From Clostridium thermosuccinogenes (GTDB lineage Bacteria > Bacillota > Clostridia > Acetivibrionales > DSM-5807), in assembly GCF_002896855.1 (NCBI RefSeq), contig NZ_CP021850.1, forward strand, positions 3,869,665-3,933,664: a stretch of DNA of 64,000 nt, in the 5' to 3' direction. A model generated the notes under the pieces. That model saw only the letters and a program-made list of their open reading frames with translations. It was not told where the DNA came from and did not search any database. Shown in pieces: positions 63,562-64,000 of the stretch; the stretch's first letter is position 1, and each line of letters opens with the position of its first letter. The position numbers were made by a program, and so were the translations under genes.

Positions 63562-64000
63562 TTATGAACACAACGTTCTTAGCTTTACATTGGGTGCCTT
63601 AAACAAAATAAACTCAAGTCTGGGATATTCATTACTCGCTCGTAATAAGCGTACTGCTTTTTTGTGCCATGGTGCGTTGTCAAGCACGATTAGTATCTTT
63701 TTATCACTTGGAACATATTCGGTAAATGATTTTACTGATTCTATGACAGTTTCGTAATTGAATTTATTGCATTCATTCGTAATCAGTTCACCAGTTAGCG
63801 GATTGATATACCCGATGAAAGCTACTTTTTCCTGTGTAGGAGCAGACTTAACTTTTGGCTGGCAACCGCGTTTTGCCCACATACGGCAAATAGTAGTACT
63901 ACGATAAAAGTGAACTTCGTCTAAATACCAGATTTCATAATCGTCGTACAAACTCAGTTTTTTTTAAACTCTTCCTGTTCGACAGGATCGCCTCCGCTTG
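63562..64000 (-). mobile_element. IS630-family transposase, partial and frameshifted
   Basis: From 63951 downward the frame reads YDDYEIWYLDEVHFYRSTT, then KILIVLDNAPWHKKAV, the DDE core of IS630 transposases. Upstream of it, GGDPVEQEEFKK is in another frame and joins through an A8 run (63962-63969 on the plus strand as T8) by a -1 shift; this part continues beyond the window. The C-terminus ends FKAPNVKLRTLCS instead of the usual PPYSPDLNPIE, so the 3' end is probably truncated or replaced. Confidence 0.75.

Noticed and set aside
1-64000. CRISPR arrays, rRNA and tRNA genes
   Set aside because: Reading both strands I saw no regularly spaced short repeats and no tRNA- or rRNA-like sequence; the only repeats are those listed.

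Overview
Organism. The window looks like a low-to-moderate GC, strictly anaerobic, plant-polysaccharide-using member of the Clostridia. The reasons are AAGGAGG-type ribosome binding sites, LplABC/YesMN-type sugar uptake and signalling, a rubrerythrin, a clostridial group-5 (TcdR/UviA-like) sigma factor with a TcdE-like holin, and many lipoproteins. I see no rRNA, tRNA or CRISPR. The genus cannot be fixed from the sequence alone.

Layout. 0-9.6 kb is a carbohydrate locus: a secreted parallel beta-helix protein cut by the window edge, an LplABC-type importer, and a divergent YesN/YesM two-component pair. 9.9-19 kb holds ordinary single genes: a serine hydrolase, an L,D-transpeptidase, rubrerythrin, an anion permease, an orphan type III Mod methylase that looks 3'-truncated, and a MATE pump. 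19.4-32.3 kb is a complete dextran / cyclic isomaltooligosaccharide locus: a secreted GH15 glucodextranase-like enzyme, a secreted GH66 cyclodextran-forming enzyme with an inserted CBM35, an intracellular GH66 enzyme, a CUT1 ABC importer and an AraC regulator.

34.6-48.1 kb is a nitrogenase-like, sulfur-flavoured locus. It holds an Rrf2 regulator, NifH-like, NifX-like, NifD/K-like and NifB-like proteins, an SsuABC-type importer, CysK, a MacB-type ABC pair with a DUF4418 membrane protein, and a 41-residue peptide with nine cysteines followed by a terminator. Three promoters of the same build (TTGACA, 17 bp, TATAAT-like) carry copies or half-copies of the palindrome CATACTAA-N10-TTAGTATG. I read this as an Rrf2-controlled, cysteine-attenuated relative of the methylthio-alkane reductase systems, with the substrate unknown.

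49.4-64 kb is an accessory region. A TcdR/UviA-like sigma factor is translationally coupled to a TcdE-like holin. Four promoters with the identical pattern TTTACA-N16-CTCTTT lie in front of the sigma gene itself and in front of three enzymes that lack signal peptides: SH3-SH3-M23 peptidase, DUF1906 protein and SH3-SH3-CHAP protein. The M23 gene, the CHAP gene and a decayed CHAP copy each face a convergent lipoprotein gene. The lipoproteins share a serine/threonine-rich linker style but have different bodies, which looks like effector-immunity pairing. This sigma-holin-bacteriolysin module is my main candidate for an undescribed system. The region also holds a BlaI/BlaR1-like pair, an ECF-like sigma with a DUF4367 protein, an XRE regulator and decayed IS fragments.
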